A stretch of DNA of 37,022 nucleotides, taken from a virus. The stretch is from the IMG/VR virus record IMGVR_UViG_3300047444_000242, positions 1-37,022 of that record. One strand, 5' to 3'. The notes under the pieces were generated by a model, which searched no databases, was not told the DNA's origin, and saw nothing but the letters and a program-made list of their open reading frames with translations. This document shows positions 1 to 8,992 of the stretch, piece after piece. A program made the translations under genes and the position numbers. Within the stretch, counting starts at the first letter, position 1. Each line of letters opens with the position of its first letter.

Positions 1-28
1 AGGGTCGGGGCATGGGGCTCAGCCTAAC

Positions 29-301
29 TCAGCAGCCGGTTACCGACAGGTAGGCACTGGCGGATGCCAGCCCGGCTGGCATCGTGATCACCGTCCCGGC
101 CACGACGCAGATCGCGGCCATGTTCGACCCGTTCGACATGACCACCGCCTTCCTGATCACCTGGAAGACGGGCTGGACCCCGGTCACGCTCAGGTCGAGC
201 GTGTCACCCGTGTTGATGTTCCGCAGCGCGAAGGCGGCGAACAGGTCGGCACCGCTCTGGTTGTAGAGCACGTCCACGTTCAGGCTGGTCAGGACGGCCA
301 T
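29..301 (-). CDS. Small beta-rich virion protein, function unknown
   Basis: A 90-residue protein with no recognised family. It is rich in Val, Ala, Ser and Thr in alternating patterns that suggest a beta-sandwich, and has no signal peptide or convincing membrane segment. A strong ribosome binding site (AAGGAG) sits about six bases before the ATG and overlaps the TAA stop of the tail fibre gene upstream, so the two are probably translated in tandem. Its place directly after the fibre suggests a tail tip accessory, fibre chaperone or small virion protein; this is inference from position only. The coding call is secure because the frame, the start signal and the tight packing agree. Confidence 0.7.
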   Translation of the reverse strand: MAVLTSLNVDVLYNQSGADLFAAFALRNINTGDTLDLSVTGVQPVFQVIRKAVVMSNGSNMAAICVVAGTVITMPAGLASASAYLSVTGC

Positions 302-310
302 GGGATCTCC

Positions 311-3300
311 TTAGTGCTGGTACGAGACGGTGAGCTGTGGCATCGAGCCGGTCGAGCCGCCGCCTCCGTAGAAGTAGCCGTACCGGTCGGCGGACAGGTT
401 CCCGGCCTTCAGCACCGTCCACCGCCCGGCGGTCTTCCACGCCGCCCAGTCCGCCGAGCCGATCGTGTGTGACAGTAGCTGGCCTTCGTTGATGTGCCAG
501 TTGGTCAGCTCGCCGCTGATGTTGCCCGTGCCGCCCGGCGAGCCGGGGTTGCCGTAGCGCAGGCTGACCGTCATCCCGGAGTTGTACCAGGAGTGCAGGT
601 TCAGCAGCCGCAGCTTGACGCTGGTCACCGTGTAGTTCAGCACCGTGGACAGGCTGTTGCCCCGGCTGCCGTTCGCCCAGACGATCCAGGAGTGATCATC
701 GTAGTTGTTCCCCGAGTAGCAGCCCTGGTACATGCTGCCATTGCTGGTTTTCAGCCCGTACTGGTCGTAGGAGTAGGTGTGGCTCGGGTAGAAGGTCTCG
801 GTGTAGTTCTGGACCGTGGTGCCGCCGCCGGTCCCGGTGCCCAGGGCCACGCCGTTGTTGCTGAACTGCGAGCTGAGGTAGTTGCCCAGATCCTCGATAC
901 GGATCTCCAGCGAGCCCTGGTACTGGAAGGTCCCGGCCTGCACGTTAGCCGTCACCAGCAGCCGGTACAGCGTATCGACCGCGAGGTTGCCGGGGATGTA
1001 GTCCAGCGGCGGGGTCTCGAAGTTCAGGTTGGCGTTGGAGAGTGCCAGGACCGACTGCCGCAGCACGGTGGACGACGTGCCCGGCGTGCTGCCATCGGTG
1101 GTAGCCCGGAGCTGCATCACGTACTGGGTGGCCGCATTGGTCGGGATGAAGTTGGTCGGCACGACGGAGAACCGGTAGCCGCGCCCGGCGGTGAGCGTCT
1201 GGTCCAGCTCCAGGATGGAGGTGTTCGTGGTCCCGACCGGCGTTGACGGCCATGGCCCGCCGGGGGTCCAGCCACGGGCGACCACGCCCAGGGCGAAGTT
1301 CGGCAGGATGTCATTGGCCACCGACTGGCCCTGGAGCAGCAGGTCACTGACGCCCGAGACGATCTGCCCGGTGATGTTGCCCTGCCCGTCGATGTTGGCG
1401 AGCTTGTTGCCCAGGTACGGGTCGGTGATCCCGAACACGTCGGTGAGCTGCGGCAGGCCGACGAAATTGATGCCCTGCGGGATCGGGTTGCTCAGCGCGT
1501 CCGTGGTGGCAATCGGGCTGTTGGAGTAGGCCAGCCCGCCGGGCACGGATTGCCCGTCCACCAGAAACCACTGGCCAGCCGTATCGGCCTGGCGCTCCAT
1601 CACGTAGAAGGTCGCGCTCTGCGCGGTCGGCGGCACAAACGAGTTGTAGATGACCCACGACGCGAACTGGTTAAACGCAATGACACCAGGCGTGATGAAC
1701 GAGTTGCCCAGGTTGGTGCCCGTGCCGTTCGGCCCGGACCAGTAGGTGAAGCCGATCTCGACCGCGTTCAGCGCGATGTTCAGCGTGCCGATCACGATGC
1801 GGCTAGCGATGTAGGTGCCGGGCTGCACCGGGAACGGAGGGTAGGCGATACCCCACGACGTGGCCGTGCCCACCTTGGTGACCCTGGCGCTGAACGTGCC
1901 GTTGTCGGCCCACAGCGTGGACGCGGACAGGCTGGCGGCGGTCGATGTGGGAGCAGTGCTCAGCGGCGACAGCGAGGCGTCCTTGTAGCCGAGCAGCACG
2001 CCAGCCCACGCAGCCGAGGTGATGGTGGCCGAAGCGGTGACCGAACCGGAACCGGGGATGTTGGTGGAGTACCAGACCTGCGTCCACTGCTGCCCGGAGA
2101 CGTTGTTCGAGATGGCCTGCTGCCAGCCGTCCGGCACGGTACCGGCCCCGCCAGCCGTGGCCCACGAGGCGATGAACAGCAGCGAGTCCCCGTAGAAGCC
2201 CGGCGTACCGGTTACGCTCGGCGCGGTGCTGGTGCCGGTGGCCTGCGCGCTGAAGTCGAGCGGGGTCACGGTCGGCACGAACGCGGTGCCCAGCGCGATG
2301 ATGTTCTTCTGCTGCGTATTCGATGCGGCGTAAGCCACCGTGATCGTGTCGCTGGTGCTCAGCGCGTTGGCGTTGACCGCCTGGAAGACCTGCTGGTACG
2401 GCGCGACCGTGGTGTTGCTCTGCACCAGCGTGTACGTGTTGCCCTGGGAGTCGGTGACGCCGGTCGCGGCGGTCGTGCCAGCCGCCGAGGCCACCACGGT
2501 GATCGCCCAGCCCTGCTGGGTGGCCTGGCCGACCCCGGTCAGGTAGGACCCGAACGCGGAGGCCGAGTTGGAGCTGAACAGCACCGCTGGCGCGGACGGC
2601 GGCTCAAAGTCGGTGATGGCCGGGGCAGTCTGCGAGGCGTAGATGGCCTGGGTGCCGGTGGGGGTCAGCTCCATCAGCAGGTGACCGGTCTGGTCGTACC
2701 AGAAGATCGTGCCGTCCGGGCCGATCTTGAAGACCACAGTCCCGGCCGCGTTGGTGATCGAGATCGAGCCGTCCGGGTTGATCGAGGTGCGCGGGTTGGT
2801 GGCGCTGTTCTGGATCGTCGTGCCGGTGACCACCGTGCCGTCCACGATGTTCGCCACCACGATGCCGGTCTGGAGCAGGCTGGCGGTGATCGTGCCCGCC
2901 TGGATCTGGGTCGCGGTGATCGTCCCGGCCAGGATCTGCGCGGCGGTGACCGCGCCCGCCGCGATCAGCGGCGTGGTGATCGCCCCGGCTGCCAGCGCCT
3001 GGGTGCCGTACTGGTAGGCGGTCCAGGTGGTCCCGTTCCACTGGGTGAGCTGGCCCCCGGCGGCGGTGTTGAACCACAGGTCGTTGACCTGCGGGCTGAC
3101 CGGGGCCGAGCCGCCGACGCTGACCGTGGTGCCCCCGGCGGTGAAGCTCAGCAAGCCGGGCGTGATCGAGCCGGGGGTGAGCGTCTGGGCCGTGGACAGC
3201 GGCTGCCCGGAGGACTGCGCGGACGGCGGCGAGCTGGTGCGCGAGCGGTTGACGCCGACCAGCACCGCGTAATAGACCACGCTCGGGTCCAGCCCGGCCA

Positions 3301-3724
3301 CGGTAACCACGCCACCGGCCTGCATGGTCCGCTTCAGCGTGGTGCTGTCCGGGACAAAGGCGGACACCGTGCTGACGTGCACCTCGGTCCACAGGAAGTC
3401 GGCCAGCGGCGCGGTACCGCCCAGCAGCCCGTCCCAGCCGACGATCAGCCCGCCGATCTGCGCGGCCACGATAGGCACGCTCGGCGTCAGCGGCGGATTC
3501 GCGCCGACCTCGACTATGGTCACGGTGCCGTCCGGCTGGCTGCCGATGACCTGCCGGGTGTTGCCCTGGTCATCGTTGACCAGCAGCGCGCCGCCGTCGA
3601 TCGAGCTGTTGGCCAGGTTGTAGCTGGACCGCTGGCTGCGTTCGAGCTGCTGGATGCGGGCCTGCATCTGCTTGATCTGCTCACCGAGCTGGCTGACCGC
3701 CGGGCTGTACCCGTTCACTGTCAT
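311..3724 (-). CDS. Tail fibre / minor tail protein, probable host-binding
   Basis: An 1137-residue modular tail protein. Residues 12-35 form a short coiled coil (Gln/Leu/Arg rich), a usual way for trimeric fibres to start. Residues about 78-165 resemble a fibronectin type III domain. About 215-234 has the Trp-rich turn seen near short domains of phage fibres. Residues 241-290 hold an approximate ten-residue repeat of the form AGTITATQIQ, typical of extended trimeric fibre stalks. The centre is Ser/Thr/Ala-rich beta sequence. The last about 150 residues, rich in Tyr, Trp, Gly and Asn, look like a receptor-binding beta domain. The ATG overlaps the hub gene stop in an ATGA quartet. The fibre role is well supported by architecture and position; the receptor is unknown. 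Confidence 0.82.
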   Translation of the reverse strand: MTVNGYSPAVSQLGEQIKQMQARIQQLERSQRSSYNLANSSIDGGALLVNDDQGNTRQVIGSQPDGTVTIVEVGANPPLTPSVPIVAAQIGGLIVGWDGLLGGTAPLADFLWTEVHVSTVSAFVPDSTTLKRTMQAGGVVTVAGLDPSVVYYAVLVGVNRSRTSSPPSAQSSGQPLSTAQTLTPGSITPGLLSFTAGGTTVSVGGSAPVSPQVNDLWFNTAAGGQLTQWNGTTWTAYQYGTQALAAGAITTPLIAAGAVTAAQILAGTITATQIQAGTITASLLQTGIVVANIVDGTVVTGTTIQNSATNPRTSINPDGSISITNAAGTVVFKIGPDGTIFWYDQTGHLLMELTPTGTQAIYASQTAPAITDFEPPSAPAVLFSSNSASAFGSYLTGVGQATQQGWAITVVASAAGTTAATGVTDSQGNTYTLVQSNTTVAPYQQVFQAVNANALSTSDTITVAYAASNTQQKNIIALGTAFVPTVTPLDFSAQATGTSTAPSVTGTPGFYGDSLLFIASWATAGGAGTVPDGWQQAISNNVSGQQWTQVWYSTNIPGSGSVTASATITSAAWAGVLLGYKDASLSPLSTAPTSTAASLSASTLWADNGTFSARVTKVGTATSWGIAYPPFPVQPGTYIASRIVIGTLNIALNAVEIGFTYWSGPNGTGTNLGNSFITPGVIAFNQFASWVIYNSFVPPTAQSATFYVMERQADTAGQWFLVDGQSVPGGLAYSNSPIATTDALSNPIPQGINFVGLPQLTDVFGITDPYLGNKLANIDGQGNITGQIVSGVSDLLLQGQSVANDILPNFALGVVARGWTPGGPWPSTPVGTTNTSILELDQTLTAGRGYRFSVVPTNFIPTNAATQYVMQLRATTDGSTPGTSSTVLRQSVLALSNANLNFETPPLDYIPGNLAVDTLYRLLVTANVQAGTFQYQGSLEIRIEDLGNYLSSQFSNNGVALGTGTGGGTTVQNYTETFYPSHTYSYDQYGLKTSNGSMYQGCYSGNNYDDHSWIVWANGSRGNSLSTVLNYTVTSVKLRLLNLHSWYNSGMTVSLRYGNPGSPGGTGNISGELTNWHINEGQLLSHTIGSADWAAWKTAGRWTVLKAGNLSADRYGYFYGGGGSTGSMPQLTVSYQH

Positions 3725-5520
3725 AGCGTCCCTGCCTGCCCTGTCTCGGCCTGGTAGGTGAAGCTGTCCGACCGGGCCAGCGCCAGCGTCATCAGGTCGG
3801 TGGTGGGGTCCTGGGTCATCGAGATGATCCGGCTCCAGATCACCGTGTTCCGCCAGCCGCTGGCGAGCATCACCGGGATGTCGTCACCGGGACTGAAGCT
3901 CCCGAACGGCGCGTTGGGGTGGTTCTTGACCACGATCTGGCTCACCGTGTCGATGTTCTCCATCGCCTTGAGTACCTTGGTGGCCTTGACCGCCAGCCGG
4001 GCCGTGGTGTAGATCGTCTGGTCGGAGTAGACGGCACTGCGCCGCAGCCGCCCGGTGTTCGTGTTGACCGCCTGGGTACGGATCTGCGCCGAGCCCTGGC
4101 CCGCGCCGAGCCCGATGATGTCGTTGGCGTACTTGGACCCGTCACGGCTCACTGACGCCGCCTGGATGATGTTCTCGCCTTCAGCGAACCGCAGGCCGGT
4201 CAGCCGCCCGCCGAGCCGGGGGACGCCGAAGTTGAGCTGGTGCCGGATCGTGCCCTTGGTCCTGTCCGCCCAGTAGTGCCGCTCGCGCCAGTCCATGAGG
4301 GCTTCCTGGGCGATGGAGCTGATCTCGGACCCGCAGTCGGTGCTGTTGTACCAGAGCATCTGCCATGGGGTCACGGTACGGACCTGGACCACCTGGATGC
4401 CCTTGCCGTATGCCTTGCGGGTATTCGTGGTCAGCGTGATCTGGCCGAAGGTACCGGTCACCACCTGGTTGATGGTGTACATATCGCCGCCGATCAGGAT
4501 GCTCTCCCCGTTGGCGTAGGCCATGCTGTCCGTCAGCCAGACGTTGTTCGCCCCGGACGCGGCGGGACGGGACAGCGTGGTGTAGACCGGCGAGGTCTGG
4601 GCTACCGGGTCGCCCGCGTTGTGCGGCTCGCCCAGGCCCGTGGTCAGCTTGACCTGGCCGGTGGGCACGCCTCCGGTGCTCAGCACGATCGAGCTGATGG
4701 TGTACGGGTAGCCCGCGACGGAGATGGTCTCCTTGGCAGTGAACAGCGGGGCGCTGGCGATCCAGATGCTGGTGTCCCCGGCGTTCGCCTTCTTGGTGGT
4801 GACGGTCTGCGCGCCGGGCGGTATCTGAGCGCCGATCAGGTAACCGGCCTTGGCCGAGCCCAGCTCCAGGCCGATGTTCCCGCCGGGCTGGGATTGTATC
4901 CAGTCCCAGATCAGCCGCACCGCGTCCAGGGCGTCGATGTTGGTCCGGGTGACGTTCGGCCCCTCGTAGATGATGCCGTTGGCGTACCCGGCGAAGCCGG
5001 TGGCGGTCATCTGCCACTGCGGCCCGGATATCTGCGAGCTGGTGACGATGCCGCCGAACTTCACCTCGTCGGCTTCCTCCAGGTAGACCGCATCGCGCCA
5101 CTCCAGCAGCAGCGCGTTCCCGCTGGCGTCCATCATGTCGGGCCTGGGCGGGGCCAGGGCGCAGGTGAAGGTATCGGCCGCGTTCAGCGCCCAGGTGATG
5201 GAAGGGTTGAGCACGCCCTGCACGTCGCGGTGCCACCAGGCCCCGGTCAGCAAGTTCTGGACGTGCATCCGGGGCATCTGGCTGCGGATGAAGGCCGGGC
5301 TGGCGGGCCGGATCGCGGTGCCGGGCACCTGCGCGGGAGCTGAGCCGATCCGCACCGACAGGGTGTCCACCGCGCCCGCCGTCTCGGGCAGGGCTGGCGA
5401 GACGCTGATGCTGACGGCCAGGTCTTCGGTGGCAGCCCCGGTATCGGCCTCGGGCACGGCGGTGCTGACGGCAACCTTATCGGTCGCGCCTGCCCTGTCC
5501 GGGAGCTGCGGTGTGGTCAT
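3721..5520 (-). CDS. Tail hub / Tal-like baseplate protein with N-terminal repeats
   Basis: A 599-residue protein starting at the ATG that shares one base with the stop of the preceding gene (TGATG); the frame is open further upstream but that part overlaps the other gene. Residues about 8-63 carry three copies of the 18-residue Ala-rich repeat that fills the neighbouring protein. From about residue 85 the sequence has the pattern of actinophage hub proteins: a Trp-rich opening, a predicted beta segment with EWRDAVYLEEADEVKFGG, then a conserved region around DAVRLIWDWIQSQPGGNIG, consistent with a gp27/Tal-type ring closing the tail tip. A beta-rich stretch of about 150 residues appears inserted in the middle. 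It probably joins the Dit ring to the fibre encoded next. Confidence 0.75.
   Translation of the reverse strand: MTTPQLPDRAGATDKVAVSTAVPEADTGAATEDLAVSISVSPALPETAGAVDTLSVRIGSAPAQVPGTAIRPASPAFIRSQMPRMHVQNLLTGAWWHRDVQGVLNPSITWALNAADTFTCALAPPRPDMMDASGNALLLEWRDAVYLEEADEVKFGGIVTSSQISGPQWQMTATGFAGYANGIIYEGPNVTRTNIDALDAVRLIWDWIQSQPGGNIGLELGSAKAGYLIGAQIPPGAQTVTTKKANAGDTSIWIASAPLFTAKETISVAGYPYTISSIVLSTGGVPTGQVKLTTGLGEPHNAGDPVAQTSPVYTTLSRPAASGANNVWLTDSMAYANGESILIGGDMYTINQVVTGTFGQITLTTNTRKAYGKGIQVVQVRTVTPWQMLWYNSTDCGSEISSIAQEALMDWRERHYWADRTKGTIRHQLNFGVPRLGGRLTGLRFAEGENIIQAASVSRDGSKYANDIIGLGAGQGSAQIRTQAVNTNTGRLRRSAVYSDQTIYTTARLAVKATKVLKAMENIDTVSQIVVKNHPNAPFGSFSPGDDIPVMLASGWRNTVIWSRIISMTQDPTTDLMTLALARSDSFTYQAETGQAGTL
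5332..5499 (-). repeat. Three 18-residue Ala-rich repeats at the hub N-terminus
   Basis: Three consecutive units beginning DRAGATDKVAV, DTGAATEDLAV and ETAGAVDTLSV. They match the consensus of the long array in the preceding gene (acidic residue, two or three small residues, Gly/Ala, Asp/Glu, hydrophobic, Val, then a short beta-like run). The array therefore spans a gene boundary. Confidence 0.8.
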
Positions 5521-8378
5521 CAGTAGACCGTCAGGACCCCGACGAACTTCTTCGGTGCCTCGGGCGTGCCGAGCACCTCGCCCCAGACGTCGTACTTGCC
5601 AGCCGTCAGCGTGGGTCCGCTGGTGCCCGGCCCGACGATGCACTGCTCCACGTAGCCCTTGCCGGTGCCGCCCGCGAGCCAGGCCCCGGTGTACCAGGTG
5701 CCTGCTGCTGCCGGGTGAGCCGGATCACCCGAACTGACCGGCAGCGCGTACTGGCAGGTCAGCGGAGTAAGGGTCGGGTCGATCGTGGTGCCGTCCAGGT
5801 CCGATGTCCACCGGATGTTGACGAACTCCGGGCTGGTTGATGAGATCGGGCTGAATGTCTGCAAGGTAGCCTCCCACCTGCCCGGCTCGGGCTGGGCTGT
5901 CCATCGCGTGCGGCCCATCTGCGCCCTCCACCTGGCTTGCTCAGGTTCTGTGTCCCATCGTGCCTCGTCAGGCTCCGCGAGCCAACGTGCGCCGCCCTGC
6001 TCAGCTTCCCAGCGCTGCTTCTCCAGGACGGCCAGCCACCTGGCTGGCTCCCCGTACGCGGCCCAGGCGACCGTGCCGGTACGCGCCTCGGAGCTGATGA
6101 CCGCGAACCGGTCAGTGGCGCTGGCAGTGTCTGAGAAGGCCACAGCCGCCGCGAGGGTCAGTGCCTCGCCCGCCGCCGCGCGGTCGGCCAGCGGCACGCT
6201 CACGACCACCGAGATGGCATCACGGGCTGCCGCGATATCGGCCTGCGGCACGGACTGGCTGATGACCACGGACAGGGCCTCGACCGCGCCCGCGCCCTCG
6301 GCTAGGCTGAGCCCGGCGGTCACGCCCAGCGAGTCAGCCGCCCCGGCAATTTCCGCCAGCGGGGACGTAGCGCTGACCACCAGCGCGTCAGCCGACGCCG
6401 CCGCGTCCGCTGGCTGCGCCGTGACCGCCGCCGTGAGCTGGTCGGCTCCCCCCGCGACGTCGGCCAGGCTCACGGCCTGGCCGCCGACCACCACGGAGAT
6501 CGAGTCGGCTGCGCCAGCCGCGTCCGTTACGCTCGCAGCAGCGGTCACGGCAAGCTGATCTGCTGCCCCGGCTGCGTCCGCGACGGGCACGGACGCTGTG
6601 ACCGCTACCTGGTCCCTGGCTCCCGCCACGTCGGGCAGGGCAGCCAGCGCCCCGACTTGCACCGAGATCGCATCGACCGCCCCGGCGGCCTCCGGTAGGC
6701 TGGCTGCGGCGGTCACGCCCAGCGCTTCGGCTGACGCTCCAGCCTCAGTCAGGGGGACGCTGGCCGTGACCGCTATCTGGTCAGACCCGGCCGCAACGTC
6801 ACCGAGCTGCGCGAGCGCGCCCACGACCACGCTGATCGAATCAGCAGCGGCTGCCACATCGGCTGCCGGGACAGCCGCGCTGACGGATACCGCCTCAGTC
6901 GCGCCAGCCGTGTCTGCGGAGGTCGAACTCGCAGCCACGGACAGCGAGTCGGCTGAGGCGGCGGCTTCAGCGTAGCCAATCCCGATTGCCTGGGACTCGA
7001 CCGCGCCAGCGGCATCTGCCAGCGATACGGTGACGGTGACGGCCAGGGCATCGGCCGCTCCAGCAGTATCCGCCTGGCGGGTGCCGATAACCTGTGATTC
7101 GGTAGCCGCAGCCTGATCGGGCAGGGCGATGGCTGCGGTGAGGTTCACCGTGTCCGATGCCCCGGCCGTCTCGGACAGCGGCGCTGAGACGGCCACAGAC
7201 AGCGCGTCCACGGCTCCTGCGGCATCACCCGCAGGAGCGGCCACGGTGGCGCTCAGCGTCTCCGTGGCCCCGGCAGCGTCGGCCTGGGCGATGGCGGCAC
7301 TGGCCACCACAGAGATGGCGTCGGCAGCAGCGGCGACGTCGCCCACCGGAACAGCAGCACTCACCGCCTGCTGATCGGCAGCACCAGCCGTGTCTGCCAG
7401 CCCGGCCGTGACGCTGGCCGTGAGCTGCTCAACGGCGGCACCGCGCTCGGCCAGCGGGACGGCGGCAACTACTGCTTGCTGCTCGGCAGCCCCGGCTGCA
7501 TCCGGGAGCGGGACGGCAGCGCTCACCGCTACCTGATCGGCCGCAGCAGCGACGTCGCCTATCGCCGCCGCTGCGGCAACCCCGAGCGTATCGGCTGCGG
7601 CTGCGGTATCGGCCTGGCTGACCGGGACCGGTGCGGCCCCCGCGTCAACCGGCAGCGGGACCTGCACCTGGCGGACCTTGCGGGTGCCGCGCCGCTGCCT
7701 GCGTTGCGGCGGCTGCGCGAGCGGCCCGGCAGCGGCTCCCGCCGAGGCCAGGATCTCAACGGCGATGATGCCCCACCAGTCACTGACGACAGTGAAGCCC
7801 ATGGCCTGCGCGCCACCGGGACTGGCAATGGTCGAGCCATAGCAGTTGTCCGCGCCCGCGCTGCTGTCGCCCTGGGCGTTGTAGCGCAGCGTCGTGCTGC
7901 CGGTGGGGGTGACCGTGCCGCCCGTGCCCGAGAACCCGCAGGCCACGACCATCCCGCCCGCCGTGGTGCCGGGCACGCTAACCGTGATCGCGGTGCTGGA
8001 ACCGGCCGCGCTAACCGCCGTGCCGAAGGACGCAGCCCCGGTGAAGGACATCGACCCGCCATCGAGCAGGCCACCGCCCGTCCAGGCCACCGAGACCGTG
8101 TTGCTCCCGGTCGGCAGTCCGCCGATCTTGCCCCACAGCGTGCCGCCGCCCGAGCCGCCTGCGCCGTTGGAGGTCTGCCAGGCCAGCAGCGGGGCCAGCG
8201 CGATGCCGCCGTAGGTGATGTTGCCGCTGATCGGGCTGGCAGTGGACGAGCCGAACCCGGAGACCCCGACGATCAGCGCATTGCCAGCCGCGCTGTTGAC
8301 ATGCGCCCAGGTCGCGGCGGTGGTTCCCGAGGTTTTACCGGCGGCAGACGGACCTACGGCGTCGAATCCGACAGCCAC
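5520..8378 (-). CDS. Large repeat-containing tail protein
   Basis: A 952-residue protein. The start is GTG, with an excellent binding site (GGAGGTGA) about six bases before it. Residues 1 to about 220 form a Gly/Ser/Thr-rich beta domain resembling the jelly-roll-like modules of phage tip proteins. After a short basic Pro-rich hinge, about residues 250-765 are some 28 tandem copies of an 18-residue Ala-rich unit. Next comes a segment in which Arg-Trp recurs every nine residues seven times. The last about 110 residues are a compact beta domain with Trp, Tyr and Cys. It lies between two small unknown tail genes and the hub, so it is probably an elongated tip or side fibre protein. No enzymatic motif was seen. 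Repeat number may vary between relatives. Confidence 0.7.
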   Translation of the reverse strand: MAVGFDAVGPSAAGKTSGTTAATWAHVNSAAGNALIVGVSGFGSSTASPISGNITYGGIALAPLLAWQTSNGAGGSGGGTLWGKIGGLPTGSNTVSVAWTGGGLLDGGSMSFTGAASFGTAVSAAGSSTAITVSVPGTTAGGMVVACGFSGTGGTVTPTGSTTLRYNAQGDSSAGADNCYGSTIASPGGAQAMGFTVVSDWWGIIAVEILASAGAAAGPLAQPPQRRQRRGTRKVRQVQVPLPVDAGAAPVPVSQADTAAAADTLGVAAAAAIGDVAAAADQVAVSAAVPLPDAAGAAEQQAVVAAVPLAERGAAVEQLTASVTAGLADTAGAADQQAVSAAVPVGDVAAAADAISVVASAAIAQADAAGATETLSATVAAPAGDAAGAVDALSVAVSAPLSETAGASDTVNLTAAIALPDQAAATESQVIGTRQADTAGAADALAVTVTVSLADAAGAVESQAIGIGYAEAAASADSLSVAASSTSADTAGATEAVSVSAAVPAADVAAAADSISVVVGALAQLGDVAAGSDQIAVTASVPLTEAGASAEALGVTAAASLPEAAGAVDAISVQVGALAALPDVAGARDQVAVTASVPVADAAGAADQLAVTAAASVTDAAGAADSISVVVGGQAVSLADVAGGADQLTAAVTAQPADAAASADALVVSATSPLAEIAGAADSLGVTAGLSLAEGAGAVEALSVVISQSVPQADIAAARDAISVVVSVPLADRAAAGEALTLAAAVAFSDTASATDRFAVISSEARTGTVAWAAYGEPARWLAVLEKQRWEAEQGGARWLAEPDEARWDTEPEQARWRAQMGRTRWTAQPEPGRWEATLQTFSPISSTSPEFVNIRWTSDLDGTTIDPTLTPLTCQYALPVSSGDPAHPAAAGTWYTGAWLAGGTGKGYVEQCIVGPGTSGPTLTAGKYDVWGEVLGTPEAPKKFVGVLTVY
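5874..6041 (-). repeat. Seven-fold 9-residue Arg-Trp repeat
   Basis: Arg-Trp dipeptides occur at exactly 27-base intervals from 6041 to 5874 (seven dipeptides, six full periods). The units are RWLAVLEKQ, RWEAEQGGA, RWLAEPDEA, RWDTEPEQA, RWRAQMGRT, RWTAQPEPG and a final RWEATL. The residues between are mostly charged or small, so the array would be a regular amphipathic or solenoid-like element. Confidence 0.85.
6085..7625 (-). repeat. About 28 tandem 18-residue (54-base) Ala-rich repeats
   Basis: The encoded unit is roughly D-x-A-G-A-A-D-x-L-x-V-x-x-x-x-x-L-x, for example DAAGAADQLAVTAAASVT and DVAGARDQVAVTASVPVA. Most units are 18 residues; a few carry two or three extra residues and two are shortened. 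Copies are diverged at the DNA level, so the array is not a very recent expansion. Confidence 0.88.
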
Positions 8379-8404
8379 TGGGCCTCACCTCCGGGGCAAG
8401 GCCC

Positions 8405-8992
8405 TCAGTTCTCCAGGTAGAGCTTGGCGTACTGGGTAGTGATCGTGTTGCCAGCCGTGGCCGCGCTCAGCGTCAGGCCGGGCCACAGCACATAGCCCTG
8501 GCTGGCGTCGTACGTCGATGGCGGGGTGTAGGCACCGGAGCCAGGGAAGGTCAGCTCACCGGCCGCGTTGACCGCCGTGGACTGGATCATGCCCCAGCAC
8601 ACCAGGGTGCTGGCCGCGCCGAGCCCGAGAGTGCGCAGCCCGATGTCAACGATCAGCCACCACGGCACGTTGGTGACCACGCCCGGCGGGGCTGCCGCCC
8701 CGGTGGTGGCGAGCGCCAGCGTGGTGGCGAACGCCGGGGCACTGGTGGTGGCGACCGCCGCGTATATGCCCCAGTTCCAGGTCGGGATGGTGGCGGCGGT
8801 ACTCATCAGCCCGCCCATGACCAGCCGCGCCGAGCTGGCCCAGTCCCCGGTGTCGGAGAAGTACCCGGCCGGGATGATGATCGGCGGCTGCCCGGCTGTG
8901 ACGGTGACGGCAGCGGCAGTCGGGACCGAGGTGGTGGCCAGCGCGTAGCTGGCGTACTTCAGCTCGGTTCCGGCTGGCTTGTAGTTGGACAT
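8405..8992 (-). CDS. Tail-module virion protein, function unknown
   Basis: A 195-residue protein without a recognised family. It is rich in Ala, Thr, Pro and Trp with a beta-structure pattern; the stretch WWLIVDIGLRTLGLG is hydrophobic but interrupted by charges and is more likely a buried strand-helix than a membrane anchor. It starts at an ATG sharing a base with the stop of the 235-residue gene before it. It sits between the tail tip proteins and the repeat protein, so a minor virion component or an attachment domain is plausible. Coding potential is strong; function is not assigned. Confidence 0.65.
   Translation of the reverse strand: MSNYKPAGTELKYASYALATTSVPTAAAVTVTAGQPPIIIPAGYFSDTGDWASSARLVMGGLMSTAATIPTWNWGIYAAVATTSAPAFATTLALATTGAAAPPGVVTNVPWWLIVDIGLRTLGLGAASTLVCWGMIQSTAVNAAGELTFPGSGAYTPPSTYDASQGYVLWPGLTLSAATAGNTITTQYAKLYLEN

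Noticed and set aside
1-13. A possible gene start ATG at 13 reading out of the window
   Set aside because: Only four codons are visible and no good binding site precedes it; it may be the next gene but cannot be supported.
1550-3757. A 735-codon open frame on the plus strand
   Set aside because: It lies fully antisense to the tail fibre, is extremely Arg/Gly/Ala/Asp-rich and shows no domain. In very GC-rich DNA the frame antisense to a gene is often open.
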